From Betaproteobacteria bacterium (GTDB lineage: Bacteria; Pseudomonadota; Gammaproteobacteria; Burkholderiales; Rhodocyclaceae), in NCBI GenBank assembly GCA_009780885.1, contig WQZF01000005.1, positions 1-64,000 on the forward strand: 64,000 nucleotides of DNA, given 5' to 3'. Shown piece after piece: positions 26,899 through 33,918 of the stretch (position 1 is its first letter; each line of letters begins with the position of its first letter). The translations under genes were made by a program, and so were the position numbers. Below the pieces are notes generated by a model that had not been told where the DNA came from, did not search any database, and saw nothing but the letters and a program-made list of their open reading frames with translations.

Positions 26899-28372
26899 TC
26901 TGCGCCCTCTCCACGCCCTCCGCGCCCTCCACGCCCTGGTCGGACGCCGCAGTTTCGGACTCGGGCTTCATCGCCCGGATATCGACCCCGGCAAGATGCA
27001 GGCCCGCCGCTTCAAGGTGATTCCGCAACAATTCAACCGCGTCCGCCGCGCCCATTCTCGTTACCGCCTCGGCGCTGTCGGCGGAAAGACCGAGGCTCAC
27101 ATCGCCGCCGCTCAGGCGCAATACTGCGTCGATCCCGCCCAGGTGCGGCAGGTTCAGCGTCAGGCGGGTACGCCAACTGGCCGGGGAAGCCTCGCCTTTA
27201 CCATCGCCTTCCTGTCTTTCCCGCTCCTCTTCCTCGATTTCCCAGCGCATTGGCTGGCCGGGCCACGCCTGCCCCTGCCAGACATAATTCTGCGTCCCCA
27301 GCGATTCGAGCTGCTGCTGCACCAGATGCGTGACTTCCGGCGCGACGATCTGGCCCGGCAGCAGATGCGCCGGCGGCAGGCGCTGCGCGGCGCCCTGGAT
27401 TTCCTGGGCGGCGGCCTGAAGAGGAGTCTGTTGCACGCTCGCCGCCTCCGCAGCGGGGCGAGCCGCCGGGGCCGCCGCCGCGCCGGATTCCGCAGGGGCA
27501 TTGGGCGGCGGCGAGGCAGGCGTTGCGGCATTCGGCTGCGTCGCGGGCGCTTGATCCGTGGCAGCGGCGGGGGCCGCTCCTTCCGGAAGCGGGAGCATCG
27601 CGTTCGCGGCGGCAGGAAGCAGGTTTGCCGTGTTGGGTCCGGCGGCGGAAAGAAGGCTCGCCGCGTTGGCGTTGGCGTTGGCGTTGGCGTTGGCGTTGGC
27701 GTTGGCGTTGGCGTTGGCGCCAGCGGCGGCAGGCGAAGAAGCCGGCGGCGCCTGGGGTGGCAGTGAAAGCTGCCCCTGCGGCTCGGCGCGCAACGCCGCC
27801 TCGCTCACCTTGCCGCCGATCCACTGCGCCAGATGCGCCTCATAGAACATTCCGCTTTGCGTGATCGCCTGTTGCAGCAGCGGGGCGAGGTTGCCGGCAG
27901 CGCCGCTGCCCGGCGGGGCCGCCGTGAGCGGCTGGTTGCCGTTGAGCGGCAAGGCCCGCCCTTCGACGCCCGAAGCGCCTGTTCCGGCAGGGCTTGAACG
28001 ACCGCCGAGCAATTCCGCGATCAGGACGCCGGTACGGCTCAAATTCGAGACGACCGCGCCCTGCTGCCCGGCATTGCCCTGCGCGGACTCCCTGGCGACG
28101 AAGGCCAGGGCCGTCTTGCCGTTATTCTCGATGACCTCCAGTTCGAGCGAATCCCCCGATTCGGCAGCGAAGGGAAGCGCCAGCGTCACATCGCGTTGCC
28201 CGACCAGCGCACGGTAGGCGCCGTTGGCCATTTCTCCCTGGATATACGCCGTGATCCGCTGCCCCGGCGCAAGATTGCCGAGCACATCGACGACATTGCG
28301 GGAAGCGGGCGTGGGCTGAACCGAAATATCGGTATCCAGCCGCGTCGGAAGCAGGGCATTTGTCGGGATCAT
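26879..28372 (-). CDS. FliK-like hook-length control protein (second copy)
   Basis: A 497-residue protein with a low-complexity Ala/Pro-rich middle and a C-terminal Flg_hook-like domain (RTRLTLNLPHLGGIDAVLRLSGGDVSLGLSA...). It therefore resembles FliK, the secreted ruler that switches export specificity through FlhB. The canonical fliK lies at 38373-39620, so this is a second member. It is followed by, and overlaps, an FlhB C-terminal paralogue. Residues around 219-236 are nine AN dipeptides from a hexanucleotide repeat. The extreme C-terminus (GVEGAEGVERAQ) is also repeat-like. It may act in export switching, perhaps for filament-type substrates; that is inference. Confidence 0.82.
   Translation of the reverse strand: MIPTNALLPTRLDTDISVQPTPASRNVVDVLGNLAPGQRITAYIQGEMANGAYRALVGQRDVTLALPFAAESGDSLELEVIENNGKTALAFVARESAQGNAGQQGAVVSNLSRTGVLIAELLGGRSSPAGTGASGVEGRALPLNGNQPLTAAPPGSGAAGNLAPLLQQAITQSGMFYEAHLAQWIGGKVSEAALRAEPQGQLSLPPQAPPASSPAAAGANANANANANANANANANAASLLSAAGPNTANLLPAAANAMLPLPEGAAPAAATDQAPATQPNAATPASPPPNAPAESGAAAAPAARPAAEAASVQQTPLQAAAQEIQGAAQRLPPAHLLPGQIVAPEVTHLVQQQLESLGTQNYVWQGQAWPGQPMRWEIEEEERERQEGDGKGEASPASWRTRLTLNLPHLGGIDAVLRLSGGDVSLGLSADSAEAVTRMGAADAVELLRNHLEAAGLHLAGVDIRAMKPESETAASDQGVEGAEGVERAQNVPESV
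27665..27718 (-). repeat. In-frame hexanucleotide repeat, 9 units
   Basis: Nine perfect tandem copies of GTTGGC (plus strand; GCCAAC in the sense direction) encode (Ala-Asn)9 in the central linker of the second FliK-like protein. Perfect identity of all units implies recent expansion or slippage; length changes would keep the frame. Confidence 0.98.
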
Positions 28373-28391
28373 GGCGGCGAGGCGACGATGC

Positions 28392-28499
28392 TATTGAATG
28401 GGCAATGAGCAGTATGCAGGATGGGTTGAACAACAGCAAAACCCATCATTTCTCCATTTGAAACTCCGATGGGTTTCGCTGTCGCTCAACCCATCCTAC
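28392..28499. repeat. GTAGG-type inverted repeat with arm (copy B4)
   Basis: GCAGGATGGG (28416) pairs with CCCATCCTAC (ending 28499), enclosing AAACCCATC / GATGGGTTT. The left flank TATTGAATGGGCAAT resembles the outer arm of the element at 14637. The right end overlaps the stop codon of fliT: the TAG of GTAGGATGGG on the minus strand is the fliT stop. Confidence 0.85.
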
Positions 28500-28798
28500 G
28501 CAGTCTTGTCTGCCTTTTCAAAAGCGGCCAGCATCTTTCCGACATGTTGCAGCCAGGGCTGGACGCGATCGAAAACCCTGCGGTCGCATTCGAGGATTTC
28601 CTGGACGATTTCGGCGATGAGGCGGCCCGAATCTTCCGGCAAGGGCGGCAACTGTTCCGGCAGGGCTGCCACCAGACGCGTTCGCTCCTCTCCCTGCTGC
28701 GCCAGTTTCTCCCATTCCTGCCGGGAGGCGGTTTCAAGCATCAGGCGGGAAAGATTCAGGAGTTCGGTGTAACGGGCGGGCCAGTCGGTCAAGCTCAT
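28496..28798 (-). CDS. fliT: FliT-like flagellar chaperone
   Basis: A 100-residue, mostly helical protein (MSLTDWPARYTELLNLSRLMLETASRQEWEKL...). Its position directly after fliD and fliS in the flagellar run fits FliT, the export chaperone of the filament cap FliD. FliT proteins are poorly conserved, so the assignment rests on size, helical pattern and context. The TAG stop codon lies inside a GTAGGATGGG repeat, so the C-terminus may have been set by insertion of that element. Confidence 0.75.
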   Translation of the reverse strand: MSLTDWPARYTELLNLSRLMLETASRQEWEKLAQQGEERTRLVAALPEQLPPLPEDSGRLIAEIVQEILECDRRVFDRVQPWLQHVGKMLAAFEKADKTA

Positions 28799-28882
28799 GG
28801 TGGTGGTGTCCGGTTGAACGGGGCTTTTGATTCATTCGCAGACATGTCGGATGTATACAACGGAAATACAACGGAAACACAG

Positions 28883-29030
28883 GGGCGGAAAAACTCCCAC
28901 CGGCGCTAAAGCGCCACCTCCCTCGAAGATGGAGGCTTGATAAGCCCCCTTTTCCAAAAGGGGTGCCCGCCAGGGCGGGGGTTTCGCCCGGGCAATCCAG
29001 CGGGACGATTGCCATCGTCCCCTACGGGTG
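28883..29030. repeat. Cluster of GC-rich hairpin repeats between fliT and fliS
   Basis: AACTCCCACCGGCGC followed by GCGCCACCTCCCTC matches inverted blocks at 33649-33693. Further on, GGGACGATTGCCATCGTCCC matches the hairpin at 12563-12582. They separate fliT from fliS by about 250 bp in what is otherwise a compact operon. Confidence 0.7.
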
Positions 29031-29054
29031 CGCCGCCTCCCCGGCAAAAACCTG

Positions 29055-29471
29055 TCACGGCGCGGACGAGAGCGGAGTCTTTCCCGGGGAAATATCGGCC
29101 CAGGCGGAATGGATTTCCTCGTGCAGATGCAGGACTTCGTCGATGGCGGCGGTATCGTTGTGCAGGTTGGCCCACAGCAGCCGATCCACCCAGTAATCGT
29201 ACAAAGCGCCCAGTTTTTCCGCCAAATCGCCGCCCGCCTCGACATTGAGGCTGGCGTGCAGGCCGTTGGCGATGATGTCGATTGCCTTCGAGAGCGCCTT
29301 GCCCTTTTCCGGAATGTTTCCCGCCTCGATATGGTGCCTGGCCTCGATCATCGCCGCACGAGAGCCCTCGAACAGCAGCATGATCAGATAATGCGGATCG
29401 GCGGTCTGGACCGAAGTTTCCAGGCTGACGCTCGCGTACGAAGCCGCAGGGTTTTGAAAATTTCCGAACAT
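29055..29471 (-). CDS. fliS: Flagellar export chaperone FliS
   Basis: This 138-residue protein has the FliS pattern ASYASVSLETSVQTADPHYLIMLLFEGSRAAM and ARHHIEAGNIPEKGKALSKAIDIIANGLHASLN. FliS binds the C-terminal end of flagellin in the cytoplasm and delivers it to the export gate while preventing early polymerisation. It follows fliD by 32 bp. Its C-terminus (DISPGKTPLSSAP) is slightly longer than usual. Confidence 0.95.
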   Translation of the reverse strand: MFGNFQNPAASYASVSLETSVQTADPHYLIMLLFEGSRAAMIEARHHIEAGNIPEKGKALSKAIDIIANGLHASLNVEAGGDLAEKLGALYDYWVDRLLWANLHNDTAAIDEVLHLHEEIHSAWADISPGKTPLSSAP

Positions 29472-29503
29472 GTCCTGGCGCCTTTTCCTGGCAATGCGAA
29501 AGC

Positions 29504-30964
29504 TTATTTGGATGACGAGGAAGTCTTCGGCAAGCTCGCGAGCTGCTGCGTCAGAGATGCCGCAGTGGTCTGCATGCTCGCCACATAGGAATCGAGCGCC
29601 GTGAACTGCTTGATATACATCTGCTGGACGCTATCCAGATGGCGGGACAGTTGGTCGCGCTGGCTTTCGATCGACTTGATGGTCGCTTGCAACCCGGTCG
29701 TCTTGGCCGGGATGATTCCGTTGGAACCGAGGATCGCATCGGTCACCGAGCCCAGATTCTTTCCGAGCGTGGCGGCGAAATTCGCAACGCTTTCAAAATT
29801 CGAGTCGATTGCCCTTTGCAGCTTGGCCGTATCGAGCGAGATTTCGCCGGTCGGAGCGGTTCCGTCGGCGCTCTTGTTGATCGAGATTCCGAGATCATCG
29901 AGAGAAGCGACCTTGTCGTTGATGCCGCCGGCCATGGCGAACATCGTCGAATAGATGCGGTTCTGCACCGTGCGCAGGGTGCTGTCGCCCAGCAACACGC
30001 CGTTTTGCGCGCCGTTGCCGTCCTTGTCGTAATAACCCAGGGCCTTGATCGTATTGTTCAGATCGTTGTAGGCCTTGACCATATCGGAGAGGTAATTCAC
30101 GAGCGGGCTTTTGTCGGCGCTGACGTTCAGCGTCGTCGGGGAATCGGTCGCGGTCATTTTCGAGACCGTCAGCGTGATTCCGTCAATCGGATTGTTGAAG
30201 GTATTCGTGCTGCTCGTGATCTCGATCCCGTTCAGCTTGATCCTGGCATCGGAAGCCTCCTGCGTTTGCGCCATTCCTGCCGCGCCCACACCCTCGTTCG
30301 TCGAAGGATCGTAATTCAGCGAATCGATATCGCCGCTGATCTTGATGACGTTGCTGGATCCGGTCGATTTGGAAGCTACCTGGAGGGTCCTGCCGCCCTG
30401 GCCGTCGTCGATGATCGTTGCCGAAACCCCGCCGTTGGCCTTGTTGATCGCATCGCGCACCGATTCGAGGCTGACGGCTCCGGTCGAGGTATCCAGCTCG
30501 ATATTCAGGTCGATGCTGCTGTTCGCGGTAAATGCGCCGCCGCTGCCGACGCCGCCCTCGACCTTGCCGATCTCGATCTTGAGCTGCCCCGCGTTGAGGT
30601 CGGGATTCACCGTGGATTGCAACTGCTGGCCCTGGGCCAGCGCGTTGACTTCCAGTTTGTAGGAACCGGCCACTGCGCCCTGCGCGGCGCTCACCGTGCC
30701 GAGCGTCGTGTCGACCAGGCTCGCGCGCATCGAGGAAAACGAGGAAACGGGCGAAGTTCCGGCGGAGACGGCAAGCTTCTTCGCTGCCGTCTGGAACGCG
30801 GCAACGGCCCCTTGCAATGCGCCCAACCCGGAAATCTGGGCCTGGTAGCTGGCTTCCTTCGTATCGAGCCGGTTCAGTGGAATCGCCTCGACGTTCATGA
30901 TCGCGGTGAGAATGCTGTTCAGGTCGATTCCCGATCCGCTGCCCAGAGATGAAATGCTCGCCAT
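29504..30964 (-). CDS. fliD: Flagellar filament cap protein FliD (HAP2)
   Basis: A 486-residue protein with the FliD N-terminal (SSLGSGSGIDLNSILTAIMNVEAIPLNRLDTKEASYQ) and C-terminal coiled (IKSIESQRDQLSRHLDSVQQMYIKQFTALDSYVASMQ) domains. It caps the growing filament and folds flagellin subunits into place. GGAAGGAG lies nine bases upstream of the ATG. It sits between flaG and fliS. Confidence 0.96.
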   Translation of the reverse strand: MASISSLGSGSGIDLNSILTAIMNVEAIPLNRLDTKEASYQAQISGLGALQGAVAAFQTAAKKLAVSAGTSPVSSFSSMRASLVDTTLGTVSAAQGAVAGSYKLEVNALAQGQQLQSTVNPDLNAGQLKIEIGKVEGGVGSGGAFTANSSIDLNIELDTSTGAVSLESVRDAINKANGGVSATIIDDGQGGRTLQVASKSTGSSNVIKISGDIDSLNYDPSTNEGVGAAGMAQTQEASDARIKLNGIEITSSTNTFNNPIDGITLTVSKMTATDSPTTLNVSADKSPLVNYLSDMVKAYNDLNNTIKALGYYDKDGNGAQNGVLLGDSTLRTVQNRIYSTMFAMAGGINDKVASLDDLGISINKSADGTAPTGEISLDTAKLQRAIDSNFESVANFAATLGKNLGSVTDAILGSNGIIPAKTTGLQATIKSIESQRDQLSRHLDSVQQMYIKQFTALDSYVASMQTTAASLTQQLASLPKTSSSSK

Positions 30965-30990
30965 GCTCGTACTCCTTCCTTTACGCAGTA

Positions 30991-31401
30991 TTACGCAGTG
31001 CCTTTCACAAACAATCCCTTGATCTTATCAAGCGCCTTCGCAATCGCCAACATTTCTTCTGCCGGAATCTGGCGCAAGACCTCCTTTGTCTTGATATCGA
31101 CAATCTTGACCACCTGCATTCCCGTATCCTCGTCGATACTGAAATCCAGATCGTTGGTCAATCCCGCGACAAATTCCTGGACATCCTTCGTCGCCGCCTC
31201 AAGCGTGTCGCGATCCACCGAGGACCCGGCGGCCTGGGCGCCGCCGACCATCTGGACCGCAGCCGCCTGCGCGACGATCGTCGGCGCGGCGGGAGCATTG
31301 CCGGAAGGCGTGGCGGCAGCAGCCATTTTCGACTGCGCAGCCGGCGGCGGATGGGCGGTCTCCACGGACAATGGCATTACCCCGGAAATATTCTCAATCA
31401 T
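30991..31401 (-). CDS. flaG: FlaG family protein
   Basis: The 136-residue product, starting from the ATG at 31401 with AGGAG just upstream, has the FlaG C-terminal domain LDFSIDEDTGMQVVKIVDIKTKEVLRQIPAEEMLAIAKALDKIKGLFV. An Ala/Pro-rich N-terminal half precedes it. FlaG affects filament length in polar flagellates; its mechanism is not well defined. It lies between fliC and fliD, the usual place. Confidence 0.93.
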   Translation of the reverse strand: MIENISGVMPLSVETAHPPPAAQSKMAAAATPSGNAPAAPTIVAQAAAVQMVGGAQAAGSSVDRDTLEAATKDVQEFVAGLTNDLDFSIDEDTGMQVVKIVDIKTKEVLRQIPAEEMLAIAKALDKIKGLFVKGTA

Positions 31402-31421
31402 GATGACTCCTCTTGAAGTTT

Positions 31422-31584
31422 TAGAGCGGTTTTGATTTATGCGGCACCCTGTCCGGGATCGTAGGGACGGCATCTTGCCGCCCGAAATCACCCATTTGCA
31501 ACGGCCGGGCGGCAGGATGCCGCCCCTACAAATTTCCTCCCGCACTTTGCGTCAAGTAGTACAGGTTTAAATCAAAAACGCTCT
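31422..31584. repeat. MITE-like element with 18-bp terminal inverted repeats
   Basis: The left end TAGAGCGGTTTTGATTTA (31422-31439) and the right end, read on the minus strand as TAGAGCGTTTTTGATTTA (31584-31567), match at 17 of 18 positions. Inside is a GTAGGGACGGCATCTTGCCG...GGCAGGATGCCGCCCCTAC palindrome (31461-31528). No ORF or clear target duplication is seen. It lies between flaG and fliC. Confidence 0.85.
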
Positions 31585-31656
31585 ATCGATCAATACCCTT
31601 CTGGCGCAAGGGGCGCGGCAACCTTGCGGAAACCGCGCCCCCAGAGCCTTTCGAGA

Positions 31657-31686
31657 CCGGTTCCTCCTTCAGGCGGGAGGAACCGG
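31657..31686 (-). terminator. Putative fliC terminator hairpin
   Basis: A perfect 11-bp stem (CCGGTTCCTCC at 31657-31667, GGAGGAACCGG at 31676-31686, eight-base loop) starts 11 bases after the fliC stop. There is no T-run after it on the minus strand, so it may instead protect the 3' end of the message. Confidence 0.6.
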
Positions 31687-31696
31687 ATTTATGATG

Positions 31697-33349
31697 TTAG
31701 CGCAACAGCGACAACACGTTCTGCGGCAGCGAGTTGGCTTGCGCCAGCATCGCGATGCCTGCCTGTTGCAGCACCTGCGCGCGGGCCAGGTTCGCCGTCT
31801 CGGCCGCGAAGTCCGTATCGCGAATCCGCGAACGCGAGGCCGACAGGTTTTCCGAAGTCGTTTGCAGGTTCACGATCGTGCTCTCGAAGCGCGACTGCAG
31901 GGCGCCGTAACGGGAACGCTGACCATTGACCGCCGCCAGGGCCGAATCCGCAATCGCGAGGGTGCGCATCGAGGATTCGTAGGTGGAGACGTCCATGGCG
32001 TCTACGGTTTGGAGTTGTCCGCCGTAGGTGGTGTTGGCTACCTTGAAGAAATCGGCATTCGTGGCGTCGGACGTTACGGCGAAGGACTTGTCCGAGTCGA
32101 TGTTGATCTGGCCGGAAACCCAGACGGCTGCTGTGGCATCCCACATCCCGGCCGAAGTACCTGCACTCAATGTTCCTGTCGAACCGGCAAGGGTAGCGGT
32201 AGATCCATCAATCACCTTTATGTCTTCAAGCGCGACCGTGTTGGTGCTTCCGGCATCCGACTGGATGCGCAGATCCTTGCCGGCCTCGTTGGTCAGCCGG
32301 ATCCCGTACTTGCCGTTATCTGTCTGGACGATCGAGGCGGTAAAGCCAGTTTTTCCTGCCGCATCGTTGAAAGCCTGCACCGCCGCGTTCAACTGGTCTG
32401 AGGAAGAGACCGCCGAGGCCGTGTCAGCACCACCGATGGTAAACGAAACGGTCGTCCAGGAAGCCGGTGCTGCACTGCCTGCCCCTGTCGTAGTCATATC
32501 GTTCGCCAGCATGAAGGTATAGCTTCCTCCCTGAAGGAAGGAATTCGTTGCTGCGGTAGCGGCAGCGTCGTTGGCGCCGAGGACAAAGGAGGTGATTGCC
32601 GTGGCGCGTACGCCGGCTTCAGCCTGGTTGATGGCCCCTGCCAGCGTCTCTGCGCTGGCGTGCGCCGCGTAAGTGACATTGAAAGAGCCTGAGCCGCTCG
32701 CAATCCCCAGCGTGCCGCCCGCTATCTTGGAGGCATCGCCGGTACCGAATTGGGTCAAACTCATCGTCTCGGTCGAACCGACGGTCAGGTCGCCCAGGCC
32801 AATGGTCGTTGAAGCCGCCAAACCACCCAAACGGAAATTACCGTAGGCGTTGACCTGGAAATTGCCCGAAGTTGCCGTGATCGTCTGGTTGGCATTCGCG
32901 CCGACCTGGAACATTGCCGAGGTGAAGGAACCGTCGAGCAGCTTGCGGCCGTTGAAGTCGGTCGTCGTCGCGATCCGCTGGAGTTCCTGCGAGAGCTGTT
33001 GGACTTCGGCGTTCAGCGCCATCCGGTCGCTTGGCGAGTTCGTCGCGTTGGCCGATTGAACCGCCAGTTCGCGGATCCGTTGCAGGATGTCGCCGGAAGA
33101 TTGCAATGCACCTTCGGCCGTTTGCGCGAGCGAAATGCCGTCATTGGCGTTGCGCCCGGCCTGGTCGAGGCCGCGAACCTGCGCCGTCAAACGCTCCGAA
33201 ATCGACAGACCCGCAGCGTCGTCCTTGGCGCTGTTGATCCGCAGGCCGGAAGAAAGCCGCTGCAGCGAGGTCGCCAGGGAAGACTGGCTGACGTTCAGGT
33301 TGCGTTGCGAATTCAGCGACGGGATGTTGGTGTTGATAATTTGAGGCAT
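31697..33349 (-). CDS. fliC: Flagellin
   Basis: A 550-residue flagellin with the conserved D0/D1 N-terminus ([21 protein letters not shown], then [17 protein letters not shown]) and C-terminus ([19 protein letters not shown], ending [15 protein letters not shown]). The central Ser/Thr/Ala-rich region is the variable surface domain and a natural target for O-glycosylation. AAGGAG lies six bases upstream of the ATG, and a good sigma-28 promoter lies about 110-140 bp upstream. A Maf-type glycosyltransferase gene is the next gene upstream. It is the only flagellin gene in the window. Confidence 0.98.
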   Translation of the reverse strand: MPQIINTNIPSLNSQRNLNVSQSSLATSLQRLSSGLRINSAKDDAAGLSISERLTAQVRGLDQAGRNANDGISLAQTAEGALQSSGDILQRIRELAVQSANATNSPSDRMALNAEVQQLSQELQRIATTTDFNGRKLLDGSFTSAMFQVGANANQTITATSGNFQVNAYGNFRLGGLAASTTIGLGDLTVGSTETMSLTQFGTGDASKIAGGTLGIASGSGSFNVTYAAHASAETLAGAINQAEAGVRATAITSFVLGANDAAATAATNSFLQGGSYTFMLANDMTTTGAGSAAPASWTTVSFTIGGADTASAVSSSDQLNAAVQAFNDAAGKTGFTASIVQTDNGKYGIRLTNEAGKDLRIQSDAGSTNTVALEDIKVIDGSTATLAGSTGTLSAGTSAGMWDATAAVWVSGQINIDSDKSFAVTSDATNADFFKVANTTYGGQLQTVDAMDVSTYESSMRTLAIADSALAAVNGQRSRYGALQSRFESTIVNLQTTSENLSASRSRIRDTDFAAETANLARAQVLQQAGIAMLAQANSLPQNVLSLLR

Positions 33350-33463
33350 GGTGATCTCCTTCTGGGAAGATTCCTGCCCGGCGCACTCCCGCGATGCGGG
33401 GCAAGGCGCTGGACGACGGAGGTTGAACGGTGGAACACAAGGATGACGTGGGTCACGAATCCT

Positions 33464-33490
33464 TTTACGGAACGCCTTGCCCGAACTTTA
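33464..33490 (-). promoter_or_regulatory. Sigma-28 (FliA) promoter for fliC
   Basis: On the minus strand TAAAGTTC (33490-33483), 11 bases, then TCCGTAAA (33471-33464). The FliA consensus is TAAAGTTT-N11-GCCGATAA, so the -35 box matches 7 of 8 and the -10 box 6 of 8, at exact spacing. The expected transcription start leaves a leader of about 105 nt before the fliC ATG. Confidence 0.8.
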
Positions 33491-33587
33491 GGGGCTTGCA
33501 AGGGCTTTCGGTTTCTGCGGCTTCCGGGGCGGCGCGAAGTGACTGAAATCAAAGGGATTTATCTCTTTGACTCACTGGAAAGTCGTA

Positions 33588-33718
33588 AGGAACGCCCCTC
33601 TCCCCCTGTCGGCTTCGCCGACATCCCCCTCGAAGAGGGTGACTTTGGAAGCCTCCCTCTTCGAGGGAGGTGGCGCGAAGCGCCGGTGGGAGTGCCTCTT
33701 GCAAGAGAGAGGCGAGCG
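33588..33718. repeat. GC-rich hairpin repeats upstream of fliC
   Basis: CCCCTGTCGGCTTCGCCGACA forms a small hairpin, and CCTCCCTCTTCGAGGGAGG a second; GGTGGCGCGAAGCGCCGG is the inverse of blocks near 13545 and 28895. They lie between the fliC promoter and the maf gene. No gene is present in 33350-33918. Confidence 0.7.
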
Positions 33719-33723
33719 GTCAG

Positions 33724-33869
33724 GATTGAATCAAAACCGATCTATTCACCCGGAAATCAAGGGTTGAGAAAAATCGGATCATCCCAAGGCCGCGTAGGGG
33801 CGACCGTCCCCGGTCTCCCGGTTCGGGCGAAGGATTGACAAACGGGCGACCGGGGACGGTCGCCCCTAC
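33724..33869. repeat. Arm plus GTAGGGGCGACC inverted repeat
   Basis: GATTGAATCAAAACCGATCTA resembles one arm of the element at 31422. It is followed by ATTCACCCGGAAATCAAGGG and TTGAGAAAAATCGGATCATC, closely matching the outer arm at 14770-14806. Next comes a GTAGGGGCGACCGTCCCCGG...CCGGGGACGGTCGCCCCTAC palindrome (33794-33869). The same arm is thus joined to two different cores in this window. Confidence 0.8.
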
Positions 33870-33918
33870 GAAAACCCGTCGCCCCGAGCATGGCGAATCA
33901 ATCCCGTGGATTGCCGCG

